Assembly (NCBI GenBank): GCA_905214955.1
Contig: CAJMON010000034.1
Coordinates: 1-30,938 of the forward strand
Direction of reading: 5' to 3'
Length of the DNA stretch: 30,938 nucleotides
Source: an uncultured bacterium
GTDB taxonomy: Bacteria > Bacillota > Clostridia > Lachnospirales > Lachnospiraceae
Position 1 is the stretch's first letter. The number at the start of each line of letters is the position of its first letter. Both the position numbers and the translations under genes were made by a program. This document shows positions 30,862 through 30,938 of the stretch, piece after piece. The notes under the pieces are model-generated. The model saw only the letters and a list, made by a program, of their open reading frames with translations. It ran no database searches and was not told where the DNA came from.

Positions 30862-30938
30862 GGATGTCCGTTTTATAAAATTTTGGTAACTGTTCAGAGC
30901 CAACCTCCAAAATGCTACGCATTTCGTCGGTGTGGCGT

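Overview
The window looks like chromosomal DNA from an anaerobic, low-to-mid GC Firmicute, most likely a gut Lachnospiraceae (Blautia or a relative). This is inferred from gene content: a YesM/YesN-type sugar two-component system, a three-S1-domain S1 protein, a CBS-DRTGG family II pyrophosphatase, an oxygen-sensitive class III ribonucleotide reductase with a fused redoxin domain, a PfoR-like EIIC and a small conserved protein of a type I recall from Lachnospiraceae. There are no rRNA or tRNA genes and no CRISPR array.

Region 1 (1-9060). A cell-wall amidase gene with a degraded 5' end is followed by a convergent seven-gene minus-strand sugar locus. In transcription order it encodes a sensor kinase, an AraC-type response regulator, a sugar-binding protein, two CUT1 permeases, a GH63-like intracellular glycosidase and a zinc polyol/sugar dehydrogenase. 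The parts make sense together: sense an extracellular sugar, import an oligosaccharide, cleave it, oxidise a product. A stable hairpin lies between the binding-protein gene and the permeases.

Region 2 (9060-12640). This holds the 3' remnant of a MATE exporter gene, the mtnN nucleosidase, an unknown membrane/coiled-coil protein, a glycerate-type 2-hydroxyacid dehydrogenase and a small conserved protein.

Region 3 (12640-18150). An AT-rich accessory stretch carries a secreted protein and a 40-codon gene remnant. It is followed by a membrane-anchored serine hydrolase of beta-lactamase fold with a Ser/Thr/Glu stalk, a PfoR-like EIIC, and a translationally coupled corrinoid adenosyltransferase/PHP phosphatase pair.

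Region 4 (18150-30938). Mostly housekeeping: S1 protein diverging from family II pyrophosphatase plus a flavin reductase; an XRE-cupin regulator converging with and overlapping dinB; a TPR lipoprotein coupled to hflX; nrdD; a cold-shock protein; and adenosine deaminase.

The most interesting layer is non-coding. Two full copies (about 161 nt each) and two partial copies of a structured element begin with ATGAAAG and end with its complement. The two full copies differ by compensatory base changes in several stems, which is the signature of selected RNA structure. Both start exactly 3 nt after the T-tract of an intrinsic terminator. My leading hypothesis is that they are orphan HEARO/OMEGA (IsrB-type guide) RNAs; the protein is not in the window. 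Other non-coding signals are a paired NrdR-box-like operator in front of nrdD, a 163-nt MITE-like palindrome in the leader of the XRE-cupin gene, a 33-nt exact repeat placed in two divergent intergenic regions, and a long cold-shock 5' leader behind a near-consensus promoter.
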